This document shows, in pieces, positions 1 to 12,374 of a DNA stretch of 64,000 bases. The notes under the pieces are model-generated. The model worked only from the letters and a program-made list of their open reading frames with translations, did no database searches and was not told where the DNA came from. Each line of letters opens with the position of its first letter. The first letter of the stretch is position 1. This DNA comes from Antennarius striatus (Eukaryota > Chordata > Actinopteri > Lophiiformes > Antennariidae): assembly GCF_040054535.1 (NCBI RefSeq), contig NC_090777.1, positions 8,775,501 through 8,839,500 of the forward strand. The letters run 5' to 3'. The position numbers were made by a program, and so were the translations under genes.

Positions 1-414
1 AAAATAAGTCCATAGCCAATAAACTTTCTGAAATGAGGGGGATCTACCAACACTTTTGAGTGCAGGAGATCTGATACAAAAATATTAAAATGATAGGCCT
101 AGGATGATTTGTACCCCAACAATGTGACATTTACCATGCAAGAGAAGAGACATTACCAGGGCACAAATCAGTGTCAACTGTAGGCCGTAAATGCAGGGGG
201 TTGTGGAAGGGGGGGGGGGGGGGGCATCTTGCCTAAATAAACTTTGACAAAAAAATACAAGTGATCATTTAGAATGGCAAAAAAGGATGACTAGCTGTGA
301 TCTCTTTATTATTATTTACACAGTCCATTCACATGAGTGGTATTCATGCTATATGACCAGCTATCACCAGAAGATTTTCTTTCCTCAACATTTCTTAATA
401 ATAAATTGACTCAC
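1..414 (-). other. Intron 1 of the left keratin gene (partial), with a 16-G tract
   Basis: AT-rich sequence after the exon 1 donor with no coding similarity. A run of 16 G lies at 209-224 on the plus strand, that is 16 C in the sense strand of the intron. Nothing else is recognised. Confidence 0.75.
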
Positions 415-822
415 CTTGACCCTCAGCTCTCCGATGATGGCATTATACCTGCTGAAGTCCTTCCCCTCCATTGGTCCTCTCTTCTCGATGTACTGTCTAA
501 TCTTCATCTCCAAATGGCTGTTGACCTTCTCCAGGCTCTTCACCATTTCCAGGTAAGTAGCCAGGCGATCATTCAGGTGCTGCATTGTTATCTTCTCATT
601 AGCTATGGCCAGGCCTGCTGAGCTGGCTCCAGAGGACTGGATGTCATATCCAGTCCCGAAGCTTCCTAGCCGGGTGGTGTAGGTGGCGGATGAAATTCTG
701 GTGCCATGGCCTCCTGCTCCTCCACTGACGCTGAAGGCATAACTCCTTTCCTGAGGTCTGAAAACACCGGAGGTGCGGACACCAAGAAGATGAGAGCTCT
801 GACGTTTAAGCAGGGGCTCCAT
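415..822 (-). CDS. Type I keratin, krt18-like, exon 1 only (gene runs off the left edge)
   Basis: Encodes the head and coil 1A start of an acidic (type I) keratin, which pairs with a type II keratin in cytoplasmic intermediate filaments. The start is the ATG at 822-820, with G at -3 and G at +4; a longer reading from 846 would need TTG. The 136 codons end in phase 0 at AAG followed by donor GTGAGT (414-409). Residues 1-74 are a Ser/Gly-rich head. The rod begins at NEKITMQHLNDRLATYLE (75-92), the type I helix-initiation motif. A TATA box lies about 95 bp upstream. The gene has the same orientation and exon 1 phase as the krt18 gene on its right, so it looks like a tandem paralogue. Which fish type I keratin it is cannot be decided from exon 1. 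Later exons lie left of position 1. Confidence 0.9.
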
Positions 823-915
823 TGCTGGAAGAAAAATGCTGATCAATTAGAGAATGAAGTCGCACGTCCTGGAGGGGTTTGGTAGCTGAGAGTGGACAGC
901 TGTGAATCTGAGGGT

Positions 916-923
916 CTTATATA
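916..923 (-). promoter_or_regulatory. TATA box of the left keratin gene
   Basis: The minus strand reads GGTATATAAGACC here, about 94 bp upstream of the ATG at 822. That spacing predicts a 5' UTR of roughly 65 nt. The krt18 gene has a similar TATA-to-ATG distance, which supports both assignments. Confidence 0.7.
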
Positions 924-1879
924 CCATTGAGAAAAGCAATATTCCTCCATGCCACTCCTTTCCTATCTATATGACATTTTACCTTTGCCTTGTTGCTTGG
1001 ACTTGGTTCCTTAACACCCACTATAAACCAACCTCTGTGAGGTGAAAAGTGTCATTATGAAAGTTTATGAGCTTTATCTAGAATAATAATGAAAGTCATA
1101 GACAGACTAATATGTCGTATTCCTCTTATTGCCAGCTAATTTCAATGAACAGGGATGGTCGAGTTTATCTAATTCTTCAGAACCATAGATCTCTATTGTT
1201 ATTCAAAATTGTAAAACACTTACCTTTGGATTGTGATGAATGATAGTGTAAATTCTCTTAACAGTCCCAAATTTGGAATCTGCAGCTGAAAGTTTGTGCT
1301 CCAATGAAGTTAACTGAAACAGCAACCAGCTGGTTTAGGACAATATTTAGACCATTTTTAAAGATTTGCATTAGTGATACACTCACAAATTGGTCATTTC
1401 ATGATGTTTTTTGATAATCAGAAATAAAATAGCACTACCTAATGGTTTACTGTGATGTTAAAGGGTTTTAAAGTAAACTAACAACACAGGAAGAGTAGAC
1501 TGAGTAATAGTAATGCCTTATTGATGCAAAAATCTGCACTGTCATAACATTATGATGACAGATTTACACCCCTGGAAAAAGCTGTAACTGTTTAATTATG
1601 CCTGTTCTGACATGGCCAGCAGCGGACATGACCTGTGAGGTCCACTGTCCACAGAATAGCCCAGTTAGTTATTCATTTAGTTCAGGCAAGGCAAGGAAAA
1701 ACAAAACAAAAAACAAACAAAAAACAACAACAAACAAAATAATTAAATAAGCAAATAATAAGCAAAGATTGTAATGTGCACTAGTGAATTTATATTCTGC
1801 ACCAGCACACACAATGGGAATTAATGATAAAGTCAATGCTAGTAATAAGTAAGTTTCTAACAGTCGATTGTGATTGTTA

Positions 1880-1950
1880 GCTGTGCAAACGAAATTTCAT
1901 GGTAAGGTGCTTGCACTGTATAATGACAATAAAGGATTTCCGATTTCAAG
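1880..1950 (+). repeat. Possible LINE/SINE 3' tail
   Basis: The segment ending TGACAATAAAGGATTTC resembles the 3' tips of fish L2/CR1-type retroposons and dependent SINEs (GACAATAAA followed by a short tail). The body of the element is not recognisable. Family recognition is from memory. Confidence 0.35.
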
Positions 1951-2761
1951 TGTGTGCACCTTTGTCCATTGCAAGGATCAAGACTGAACAGAAGACTAAC
2001 AACTGACTTTAACAGAATATTAAGATTGAACTGTCTGTTTATCTATGGAAAGGGTGATCAGCTAGACAATACCTCTGGGGAACAAATTCTAATTATCTGT
2101 ATAAAATCACACGAGTGTGAGTAAAAGCTGGGAAATCAATTAAAATTCTAATAATGGGTAAAAAAAAAATCAGGTAGCAGCTCTTCATGTTCAAGCCTTA
2201 ACCTCACACATTTTAAAGAAGCGGTAGGTAGTCAGTAAGTAGCCATTTAGGATGATTTCGACTTACAATTCTGGCTTTCCTGAGGGCTTTGATGAACGTG
2301 CTTCCTCTCTAAATCATTTAGCCCAGTTCTTTGGATCCATTTAAAAAATGTTGGGATTCTGGAAAATGATTTAAGCCCATGTCCAAAGCTGTAGACACAG
2401 ATCTTCCTCCTACTCCATTCATCTCAATTTGTGGAGACACTTCTCATTATGCTGAAGTTTAAACAGAAAATCGATTTTCAATCATTTGACTTTGTCTTTC
2501 GCATTGGAATTGCAAACTGACCTCAGAAGGTATATCATTCGGAAAACTGGGGAACTTTTTTTTTTTTCCCTAAAGGTCAACTAATAAATTCTACACAAAA
2601 CTGCACTACATGACAATATGTTTGTCTTTTTCTTCCTTTTTGTATTGTTTTAATTTATGTTTTAATTTTTATGCATGCATTTTTTGTTTACATTTTTGGT
2701 TATGACATCCATTCATTTTCTTGTAGACAAGCCCAACAAAATCATCTTCAGCTGCTTATCT

Positions 2762-2820
2762 GCCTTATCTTATCACGGGTCTGTGGGAGCATATCTCTGC
2801 TCCCACAGATCAGATAAGAT
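2762..2820. repeat. Imperfect long hairpin with a perfect 12-bp core
   Basis: TCTGTGGGAGCA at 2780-2791 is the exact reverse complement of TGCTCCCACAGA at 2798-2809, with a 6-nt loop. Outside it, CTTATCT (2764-2770) pairs with AGATAAG (2812-2818). It sits just left of a CA-rich tail, so it may be a folded-back retroposon fragment. Confidence 0.6.
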
Positions 2821-3132
2821 GCCAGCTCATCACGGGGCCAGACGAAAGACAAACAAACACACACACACACACTTACTAATTTGACAAGTTTGAATAATTA
2901 TAGATGAACTCAGTGATCTAAAAGACCATTTTGAGTTGAGTTACCATTTTTACTCATTGACTGTCTAGATTGCATTTTCTGAACAGTTTTATAAATGCTT
3001 TTGAATGTGAAAGCATTCTCTACTGCCTGTCACACTAAGACAGCATTATCAGATACATTTAACATAAACTATGTATGTATTTCTTTGAGACAAAACAGAG
3101 CTTTTCACACTCAAAAAAATTGAGATATTGAC

Positions 3133-3138
3133 TTTATT
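3133..3138 (-). terminator. Candidate polyadenylation signal of krt18
   Basis: AATAAA on the minus strand, about 435 bp downstream of the krt18 stop codon (3575-3573). It is the first canonical signal I noticed in the sense orientation after the stop, giving a 3' UTR of about 0.45 kb. This is a signal match only; there is no cleavage-site evidence. Confidence 0.45.
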
Positions 3139-3572
3139 GAGATGTCTGTATGTCGCAGCGCAACAGGTAGATTTTACTGGACAGGAAGAAAACCAAGATG
3201 ATGAAATATATAAAAAAGAATTACATTTAATTGATCTCTTTTATCACTTTGAAATGTTTGATATCTTTGATTATGTTGTCTCCAAACAAGTTCACAACAA
3301 TCTGATTCTGACCTTTTGTAAACATCTTCTGGTCAACCAACAAACACATAAATAGAATATGATGAAATAAATAAAAGATGACTCAGGTTTCCTCTAATCC
3401 AGTTTTTACTACAAGCCTGTGCGAGAGCTATATACCCAGGATGTCAAAATAATTGCGGCATTGGTTAGTGATACATGAAATAGAACAAATAGATGAAATA
3501 GAACCCTTTAACAACTTGTACGTTAGTGTTTGCATGTTAGGATGTGGCGAAGCCTCTGGTAGTTTCTGATGC

Positions 3573-6500
3573 TTAAAGGTTCTTGGTCTCTGTGCTGGAT
3601 GACACCACCTTGCCATCCACTAGGGTCTCTGTGACAGTCATCACTTTGGTCTTCACTGTTTTTTGGTCTTTCAGAGCATCCAGGAGCCTGAAAAAAGAGA
3701 ATTGAGAAGGAATGGTGAACTTTGCCTCCATGGGATGTTAGCGTACTAAATTGTAACTAGAAGCCTAAGCTAAAGCATACGTGAAGTCTTCTCCCTCCAG
3801 CAGTCGTCTATATGTTGCAATCTCGGCTTCCAGCTTCATCTTGGTGTTGAGCAGGGCCTCATAATCTTGTGACTGCAGCTTGGTGTTCTCACGCAGTTGT
3901 GTCAGCTCGGCCTCCAGGCCCGCAATGATGTTGTTTAAAGCATCTATCTCCATGTTGTAACGGATTCCTGTGTCTCTCAGCGTTCCTTCCAGAGAGGCTT
4001 TCTGTGAATATGGAACAGGCATTAGGAAAGAGAAGAACAGGTTAAAATTTTCCAGCTGACACAATTGGCTGATGACAACGCCATGGTGATGGTTCACCAG
4101 AGTGTAAAGCTTATGTCAACACACTAGAAGTGAGAGCATTGACATGAGAGTGCTGAGCTGCTCTTTGCAGTGTGGTGAAATAAATAAATAAATGTGGCAT
4201 GGGCTGACACAGGGCTTCTCACCAGGCTCCTCTGTGACTCTAGCTCGATCTCCAGGGTTTGCATCTGTCTGCGCAGCTCGTTCACCTCCGTCTGGGCTCC
4301 CTTCAGCGCTTCTGCATTCAGGTCCACCTGTGTCTGCACTTCAGTTATCTGAAACAACATCAATAGAAAAACTCTAGAAAGATACTTCACTTTATCAGGG
4401 ATGTATCTGTATTTTTAACACATACCTGAGATTCATGCCATGCTTTGAGATCTTCTTGGTTTTTCTTGGCTACCTTCTCATACTTAGCCCTTATTTCAGC
4501 CATGACCTGCGACAGGTCCTGTCCTTTAGGAGCATCAATGTCAACATGGACTCCTGAGTTGGTGATCTGGTTGCGGAGCTCCAAAACATCCTATTAATAT
4601 AATTCAACATAAATTAATTTTGAGTACAGATTCTACCAAAAAGACATTTATTGTATGGAATGACTCACAACAGTCTCCTTGCTTTTTTCATCCATAGTTG
4701 AACGATAACTTCTAACTTCTAAATATCTCAACTGTCTCTTTGGCCCATAACTCTTAATTCCTTCATTTAGCATACACCTGTGTTTGAGTTAAATCTTTAG
4801 TATGTTAGAGTAATTCTTATTCTTTGGTGTTTTCTTTGTCTCCACATTTGGACTGGAACCCTTTTAACAATGCAGCTGCACATAATTCACAAAGACCTAT
4901 GATTTCTTCACCAACCTTCCAAATTAAATACCCTTAAGCCTGTTTGTCAAGACTGCCCTACAGCATTCCAGGATACGTTGCTGAAATTGTGGTTTTGTGT
5001 GCCACACACCTTCTTAGCTAAACACACAAGATAATTATGCTTTAAGGTCTGTTTAATTCAGCTAATTATTCAGTAAGTATACTGAGTAATTACTCAGAAT
5101 TTTTGACATGGATGTTACCGGAGTTATCTTTGGAGGTCATATGACACTGGCTTTCTAATAAAATCATTAAACTTTTTTTGCTGCAGCACTAAGTATATTG
5201 TCACTAATATTTGAGCAATGTTAAAGTAAAAAAACAAAGAAAGTTTTCTTAATTATGAAAAAAAATTAATCAACTGGACATTATGGACATCAAAATCACA
5301 AATGATTCTTGGGACATTCATGAAATTAAAATTAATTATAATTAATACTGTGTTATTTCAATTACTTTGAGTTGGATGGAGAAACGGGATGTCACCATCT
5401 GGCAAGCAGTATTTAGAGACCTCTGAATCAAAATGTGATGACAGGTGGTGTTTTTGTTTGCCAAAACTATCAGGTGATGATTAGACGAAACCACACTACC
5501 ACAGCATTGAGACAGACTAAGCACCTTATACTTTTAACTGTTAGCTTCCTTAAAAACGTGTACAAATATATTTTTTCCAGAATATAAATATGGATTAGTA
5601 ATATTGTAATTTTCTGTGATGTCATCCTACTCACATTTTCATGGTTCTTCTTCAGATGGATGAGCTCCTCCTTTAGGGCTTCAATCTCACTCTCCAAGTT
5701 CATGCGGCTCATGTTGGTGTCATCAATGACCTTCCTCAGACCGATGATGTCGGCCTCCACAGACTGGCGGATGGCCAGCTCGGACTCATATCTAAACAGG
5801 GTGTGGTCGGCCGACAAGGTTAACTTCAACACCTGGAGCAGCAGCTCAGATTCACAGACTACGATTCTCCTCATCATAACTTGTCCTATCTAAATAATCC
5901 AATAATAACAGCTGTGACTATATATTAAAGGTGTTTGTTTTATTTCTTATGACATTATATGCACAGAGAACAAACTTCTACGTGCTGTTTTACCACCTGT
6001 GTTTTCACTATCTGACTGAAGTGTCTCAACCAGGTATGACACAAAGGTGATGACTAATGGTAACAAGCAAACAGCTGTCTCTTCCCATAATTATGTTATA
6101 AATACACCCTACACCCCACTCAGCATGACATAGGGTGTGCCTGCAGCTGTCAGTCTTGGTGTTTAATAATCTCAGTGACAGCCTGAGAGGAACTTACTTC
6201 ACTCTGAAGTCATCAGCCGCCAAGCGGGCATTGTCGATGCTGAGGACCAGGCGGGCATTGTCAGTGGTGGCATCAAACACCTGGAACAGGTTCACAAGGG
6301 AATGATTTAGATTCAAACTGAGGAAAAGGGATGAGAAAACATTAAACAAATCATTTTCAGAAACCTGTTTAAAAACCTTTAAAATATAATAGTGGTATTT
6401 CTTTTATTTTAAATTGTTTGATTGACACATATGCTTAAATTACATATTTCTAGAATAAAATGAGTGAAAGGTTCAGTGGATAATGTCCCTTCCAGAAACC

Positions 6501-8722
6501 AAAAATACCCAGATGGTTGCAGTGTTTGCTTAAACAGTCACGGTACAACTGATAAGGACTGGGTTGGATGAGACAGGAGGCATTCAGGTAACAAAGTCCA
6601 TGAGCCAATCAGAGGCTGCCAGGCTTCAACTGTTGCTAACAAACAGGAATGACCTGCCAGCAGGACAGAGGCAGGTGATTTGCATGTGGTTGTTGTGGCT
6701 GTGTGTGCATGCTCAGTCATGTGCGTGTGCGTGCAATTAGGTGTGTGAAAGGGCAGTTGATGATGCGTGCTTTAAGGATTTGAATGCTTTAACACAGGAT
6801 GTTGTGGCATAATGTTTATGTTTGTAGGGGTGGGGAGGATGAAATTAACAATTTGGCTGGTAAGTGAACAATTAATCAAAATTTCAGTCCTTAAAATAAT
6901 TATGTTTCTAAAAAACAGTCTTTGTCTCTCAGCATTCTCTGACATTGATGCTGCTATCTGTGCAGCTCCCACAAGGATAAAGACAATGTGATCATGAAAA
7001 TGTCCACATTTTTCATTTTGGCCATTTGGCATTGAGATTGGATGTATCCTTGGAATTTTGTTCCTTGGTTTATTGGTTGGTTGGTTAGTTGTTTCAAAGT
7101 CAACATTGCAACTTGCCTCCAGTGGAAGCTTCAACCCAGCAAACCGTGCCAACTTTCTAACTCTGTGATCATGGCTTGTTTTTGTGAAATCTTTTGCTTC
7201 TACATTGGTAACACACAGCATTTCTGACATTTTTAATGTGGTTAATTAATTATAATTAAGTCGAATGAACATTTTTTGACATAGTATTCATATCATTATG
7301 TTACACATAACACACAGAATTATTCCACTGATTGGAATTTACATGTCTTATTTGTCAATCAATACATTTGGGCTGCTGGGTGTGTGCTATGGTGATGTCA
7401 TATGGGCCACCGGCATGCTGGATGCTGTTGTAGTTTACAGTATGAACTAATCCCACAAAAGAATGTGTCACAGTACGCTCAGTTTGAAAATAAACTTGCT
7501 ACTATTTTTAGTTTGATAACCAGTAAAGCATTAAATCTGAGATATGTTTCGTTTTCTTTTAACAATTTTCAACGTGTGCATTGTAGATGATGTTATTTAT
7601 TTAATGTTATGACTTGCTGGCGGTCCTGTCACAATCAATTGTGTTTAAAGTATATAAAATGTTGAACACAAAGAACTAGTATGCCTCACCTTAAAAATAT
7701 AATGACAGGTGAGTTTTCCTTCTTGCTACTTGACCTGTTCATATTTTGTGTATACACAGTTGTAATGACTGCAGGGTATGTTCAGTCCCATGTTTCAGTC
7801 CCAACAAACAAGACACTTTGTGTTATTATAAACAAAGAAGGGAAAGGTAAAGTCATGATGGCCTGAACATTGTGGTGTCCTGAGATGCTTTGAATCAGTT
7901 TTGTTTTCCTATGTCTCTGACCCGAAATGCTCCCGCATTCCTCCACTATATTGTTTCCGGTGCAGCCCTCTGCCTCCGGCCCATGTGGCCACTTTGAGCT
8001 GTGGACCAGCAGGAAATTATTAAACCCAGTCTTATATGGGAAACAGTCAAGAGTCCTGATGGCGTTAAGAGTATGTCAGGAGATCCACAGTATATTGCTT
8101 GAACACATTACTTGTCTAAATAGTTTCAAGGTATTCTCAGTCACACTTCAATCTCATATTTTGATCTCGTAACTCATCTTTCCATTCACATTTTACATGA
8201 CCTCCATCTATCCTCCCCCTTCTATGGTTTTCCTCAACATTTAACGACTGTAATTAGTACATGCACATCCACCATGCTTCCCTAGCTCCCTCTCACCTTT
8301 CTCCTCAGATCATTCAGGATGGCCTGGTACTTGCTGTAGTCCCTGAAGTCAGGCCCACTCTTCGCTAGGGCCTCCTTGATTTTAATCTCCAGCTTCTCGT
8401 TGGCCTGCTCCAGATTCCTCACGGTCTCCAGGTAGTTGGCCAGTCGGTCGTTCAGGTTCTGCATCGCAAACTTCTCATTGCCAATGATGTCAGAACCTTT
8501 CCCGCTGCTACTCACCTGCATGCTGCTGGAGAAACCCCCAGCTCCAGATCCCATGCCCATTCCTCCTCCCATTCCCCCGATGGAGGAGACACTGACACGG
8601 CCCCCACCAGCACCACCATGCATACTAGGAGGCTTGTAGACAGGTACTGTGGAGGTACGGGTGACTGACATAGCAGGAGACCTGCTACTAGTAGAGGAGT
8701 GCATAGAGAATACAGATTTCAT
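3573..8722 (-). CDS. krt18: Keratin, type I cytoskeletal 18 (complete, 7 exons, 430 aa)
   Basis: Acidic keratin of simple epithelia; partner of keratin 8 in cytoplasmic 10-nm filaments. Coding exons on the minus strand: 8722-8297 (426 bp), 6280-6198 (83), 5791-5635 (157), 4590-4426 (165), 4348-4223 (126), 4001-3781 (221), 3687-3573 (115). All junctions have AG/GT and join in frame to 430 codons plus TAA, the same length as human K18. The 83/157/126/221 lengths are the type I pattern, and the 55-codon exon 4 is K18-like. Residues 1-81 are a Ser/Gly/Met-rich head. The rod runs about 82-392, from [18 protein letters not shown] to [14 protein letters not shown]. The 38-residue tail contains [14 protein letters not shown], matching the K18 tail. 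VDID at 238-241 aligns with the mammalian caspase site; the tail site is absent. The ATG has A at -3. Intron 1 is about 2.0 kb. It lies head-to-head with krt8. Confidence 0.96.
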
Positions 8723-8819
8723 TGTGAGTGTGAGAGACTATGCGAGAGAGGCAAAGACTTGGCAGACAGAGACCGGAGCTCACAGAAACAAGGCAGGAGG
8801 ACACGGAAAGCTGTTAAAC

Positions 8820-8826
8820 TATATAA
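8820..8826 (-). promoter_or_regulatory. TATA box of krt18
   Basis: The minus strand reads GGTTTATATAGTT about 98 bp upstream of the krt18 ATG (8722), predicting a 5' UTR of about 65-70 nt. The spacing matches that of the neighbouring type I keratin gene. Other promoter elements cannot be assigned by eye. Confidence 0.7.
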
Positions 8827-8829
8827 ACC

Positions 8830-11349
8830 TTGTGAGCCTTCAGGTCCGCCCCTCAACCACTCCCCCTCACCCAAAGTCACCACCCTCTTTTCCAGTGGCT
8901 TAACCACAGGAATACTCAAGAGTTTGGTTTTGTCCTTCATAATCTGTCAAATCCTGGGGATTTACTGGTACTGTATTCAATAACTTTGGTGATTTTTAAA
9001 ATTTGGAACATAAAACTATACCTGAAAACTACACTTAAAAAGAATGAAAGTTCATACATAATTGACTTTATTTCATCCATTTTATTTATGTAATAATGGG
9101 AAAACAAACGCCTGTGTTGATATGTATTAAATGTTTACTACAGCTGAAGTAATATCTAACAAATCAAGAAGGGCAGAAAAGAGTCAACTGGGTTAGCTCT
9201 GGGTTGGTTCGTCATCCAGTTGATTCTTTCATTTGCTCTTCTTTATCTATCTTGACCTGGATGACTAAGAACCTACAAAGACAACATCTCACAAAATTAC
9301 TCTGCTGCGCAAAAAATATTTTCTGGTTTCTGACTTTTCCTATTGCATTAGACAAAGAAAGGTGTTTGGTTGTTTCACCTTCCCCAGCCTGAACTGTGAC
9401 ACATCAGTCAACGATTGTAATCATTGTCTCTGAATTGGTTCAGTCTCTGTACACAAAGGATTTCATCAGTAGCGTTAGTCACTGTGGGCCACACCTGGTT
9501 TTGTAAGATACTCATTCAGATTTAATTATATCATCAAGTCGTTGTAGTTCTGAACTCATTTAATGTTAATTTAATCTCATTTGTGTTTATTTTGGTCAAA
9601 ACACTCCATCTCCATACGCATATGGTTTTAATAGACCATAGCGAGAGTGACAAATAGCATTATTTAGAGCAGCTTTGATAAGATGTAGCTATTAAAATAT
9701 AATGGGTAACACACATGGACAAAGAGAGATAGAAGAGTATTTCAGGCGCTTCCAGATGTTACGCACAGTACAGTATGTTATCTATCCTACCTAGACGGAT
9801 GTGTGCCTAATTGTTCTCCTCCCATAAAGGATATAACCAAACAAAGGAAGTCTCCCTTGCAGATCTGGAGGAACAATTGCTTTTCGAATCCAGTCAACAT
9901 GTCCCAGAAGCCCCCCTGCTAGTTTGTAAGACAAGCACATTCCATTCGTTACTCCCAAAGCTATTTGTTATTGGTTGGTATATCAAAGACAGAAATATAT
10001 TTTCTTTGCTTTTGGTTTTTGGTGTTTTCTTTGTTTGTCATTTCAAGATTGTTTTAAGAATTTCTTAATATACTTTTAAACATATCTCAACTTAAAGTTG
10101 GACAACAACAGGATACAATTAGGCAAGCCACTAACTTTTACATGAAGCTCACAAATTACCTTCTCACCCAGGTTTTTCAGTGTTCACATTAGATTCTTCT
10201 CCGAAATCCTGTTGAATGGTTTTTGTACATAGTGTATGTAGTCATACTCAGTCTCATCCTTAATCCAAGCTCTTTGTTTGTTCTTCGTGAAGAAACATGA
10301 AGCAGGATATTAAAGTATAAAAAATTCCTAATGAAATCAAAACAACCCTCATAGACTAATGTCGTTACACAAAATAATGGAAGGGATTCCTGTTGTTCAG
10401 AGCAACATAATGGCTCTAGAAACTGCCTCAAAATGTACATTACAATAATAATAAGAGAATTAAATGCATCCAAGGTAATTTCTTCTTCAAGTAAGCTTTT
10501 TGCAACGACAGCTTTCTTTTGCAATAAGTAAGTGTCAGAGAGTGAAGGAGACATGAAAGATAAACATCAATGTGTGAGAAAAACAAGTTTTTCTGGTGAC
10601 TAGACAAACATCAAGCATCCTGAACCTTTTCTCACGAGTGAGTATTTCCAAATAAATAAAAAATGAGCAACACATGGATGTCACATGGATCATAGTTGGA
10701 CAATTATCATTTGTTTGTCAGGTATCGGCAGTCATAACTTATAATATATTTGTTCTAGATGGCTGCCACACCCACAGAATAACCTGTGGCTGTGGTAAGA
10801 TGTAGCAATGACAGAGTCTGAATATGTGGTGTTTCAATTGAATAACTGGTGAAATAACTTTGTAGGTTTTAATCTTCATTCCGAAGAGTCAGGGTTAGGT
10901 TTAGATATTAGGATTATGGTTAAGATTAATGTATTTGTGTACATCTGTCATTGCCGACATGAGATTTTTGAATGTAATAGGTGATGCAGAGCAGTCTTAA
11001 AGCTTCGTTTTTCCGTGGGTTCTTCTTATTGAGGTAAAGTAGGAGACTTAACAGATTGTCATAAGTTTAAAAAGTTTATTCCTGACAACAAGTCTAATAA
11101 AGATATTCGGGCTCCTCCCATTTCCCTGAATGCCTGCATTAAATGGGTCTTGCAACAGTGCAGCTGAGAAGGGCACTATCTTTTTCTGCCCGGTGTTTTC
11201 TATACAATTCAGATAAAAAATTTGCATGAGATGATATAATGTCTTTCGGTCCAATTATATTGTGACGCGTGTTCAGCCACCCCTCCTTCTTCGTGAGCGT
11301 TGGAATGTGATTTCCGGTTCATCCTGTGAATAAAGAACTGAGACCGCCA
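8830..11349. other. krt18 upstream region, no gene recognised
   Basis: About 2.5 kb of AT-rich DNA upstream of krt18. A motif near 9255-9285 (ending GATGACTAAGAACCTAC) recurs with few changes at about 16358-16385 and marks an unclassified dispersed repeat. Proximal krt18 control elements are expected here but none can be called from the sequence. Confidence 0.5.
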
Positions 11350-11379
11350 CCTATGTCCTATAAATGGAATTGTTATTGT

Positions 11380-11465
<86 letters not shown>

Positions 11466-11527
11466 GCGCGTATGTGTCAGATTAGATAAGTTTGCCTACG
11501 TCCTCCAAATGGAACTGCCACTGCAAC

Positions 11528-11581
<54 letters not shown>

Positions 11582-11585
11582 TGTA
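11350..11585 (+). repeat. Duplicated unit: 38-bp unique segment plus (GT)n, twice
   Basis: Unique segment A (11350-11387) runs into (GT)n at 11383-11463. Segment B (11495-11532) runs into (GT)n at about 11531-11585. A and B align without gaps. Of about ten differences, eight are T in A against C in B. Together they form a tandem duplication of a microsatellite with its flank. Confidence 0.75.
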
Positions 11586-11679
11586 AAATTACTGAGACAT
11601 AGTGATATAGAAGTTTATTGTATGATTAAAACTAAATACTTATGCAGCCAGCAAAATAATGAATAGCATGTATATAATG

Positions 11680-12039
11680 GGGCGGCACGGTGGGACAGTG
11701 GTTAGCACTGTTGCCTCACAACACTGCGGGTCCGGGTTCGAGTCCCGCTTTGTGCGGAGTTCGCATGCTCTCCCCGTGTCTGCGTGGGCTCTCTCCGGGC
11801 TCTCCTGCCTCCTCCCACCTCCACAAAGCATGCGCTTCAGGTTGATTGGCCAGTCCCAAATTGCCCAGGAGTGAGTGTGTGTGTGTGTGTTTGTATGTCT
11901 TTGTATGTGGCTCCGTGGTGCACTGGCATCGTGCCCGGAGTGTCTCCCGCCTCACGCTCAATGCCAGCTGGGATAGGCCCCAGCTCCCCGTGACCCACCA
12001 CGGCGGATACAGCAGTGGTACATGAAAATGAATGAATGG
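11680..12039 (+). mobile_element. tRNA-derived SINE, family 1, full length with 12-bp TSD
   Basis: The head has a pol III A-box-like stretch (around the ACAGTGGTTAGCACTG segment) and a B box GGTTCGAGTCCC. The body ends in a GAATGAATG tail. A perfect 12-bp target-site duplication, ATGTATATAATG, flanks it at 11668-11679 and 12040-12051. Other copies in the window are at 15670-15981 (-), 26375-26737 (+), 36515-36855 (+), 38432-38774 (-) and partial at 28022-28147 (+) and 63085-63298 (-). The family is a well-known fish dispersed repeat; I do not assign a database name. Confidence 0.88.
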
Positions 12040-12374
12040 ATGTATATAATGATTAAATATCTTCATAGGGCAGTAACAATTTCTTAAATAATACAAAGTC
12101 AGTTAGGAGGAGAAACAATTAGTGTAACATAATATTACTTCATCAGAGCAGCAACACCATAGTTGTAAACACCCACTAGTCAGTTACGTACACAGAGACA
12201 ATTGAAGTCAATAATATTCAAGAAACATAATATTCATTATTTTCAATATCAATAAACAATATCAATAGACACAGGTCTTATTTTGATTATTACTTTTCTG
12301 AACAGTTCATATTTGTTATTCAGTTAATTAATCAACGTAATAATATGGCTGGCTGGCTAGCAGGCTGGCTGCTC

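Larger units (their letters stand above)
924..3132. other. Intergenic DNA between the two type I keratins
   Basis: About 2.2 kb, AT-rich. It contains a likely retroposon 3' tail (about 1880-1950) and a strong hairpin followed by a short CA run (2762-2880). No exon is recognised. The left keratin's promoter should occupy the first few hundred bases. Confidence 0.6.

Noticed and set aside
823..846. N-terminal extension of the left keratin starting at 846
   Set aside because: The codon at 846-844 is TTG; the first ATG in frame, with a good context, is at 822.
8436..8983. Plus-strand open frames over krt18 exon 1 and promoter
   Set aside because: Antisense to a well-supported exon; no independent domain or splice evidence.
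9811..9930. Possible exon reading LADLEEQLLFESSQHVPEAP
   Set aside because: It has acceptor- and donor-like edges but no recognisable domain, no partner exons and no codon or homology support.
11690..11760. tRNA genes suggested by A and B box matches in SINE heads
   Set aside because: The cloverleaf is not maintained and the sequence continues into SINE body; the same holds for all SINE copies.
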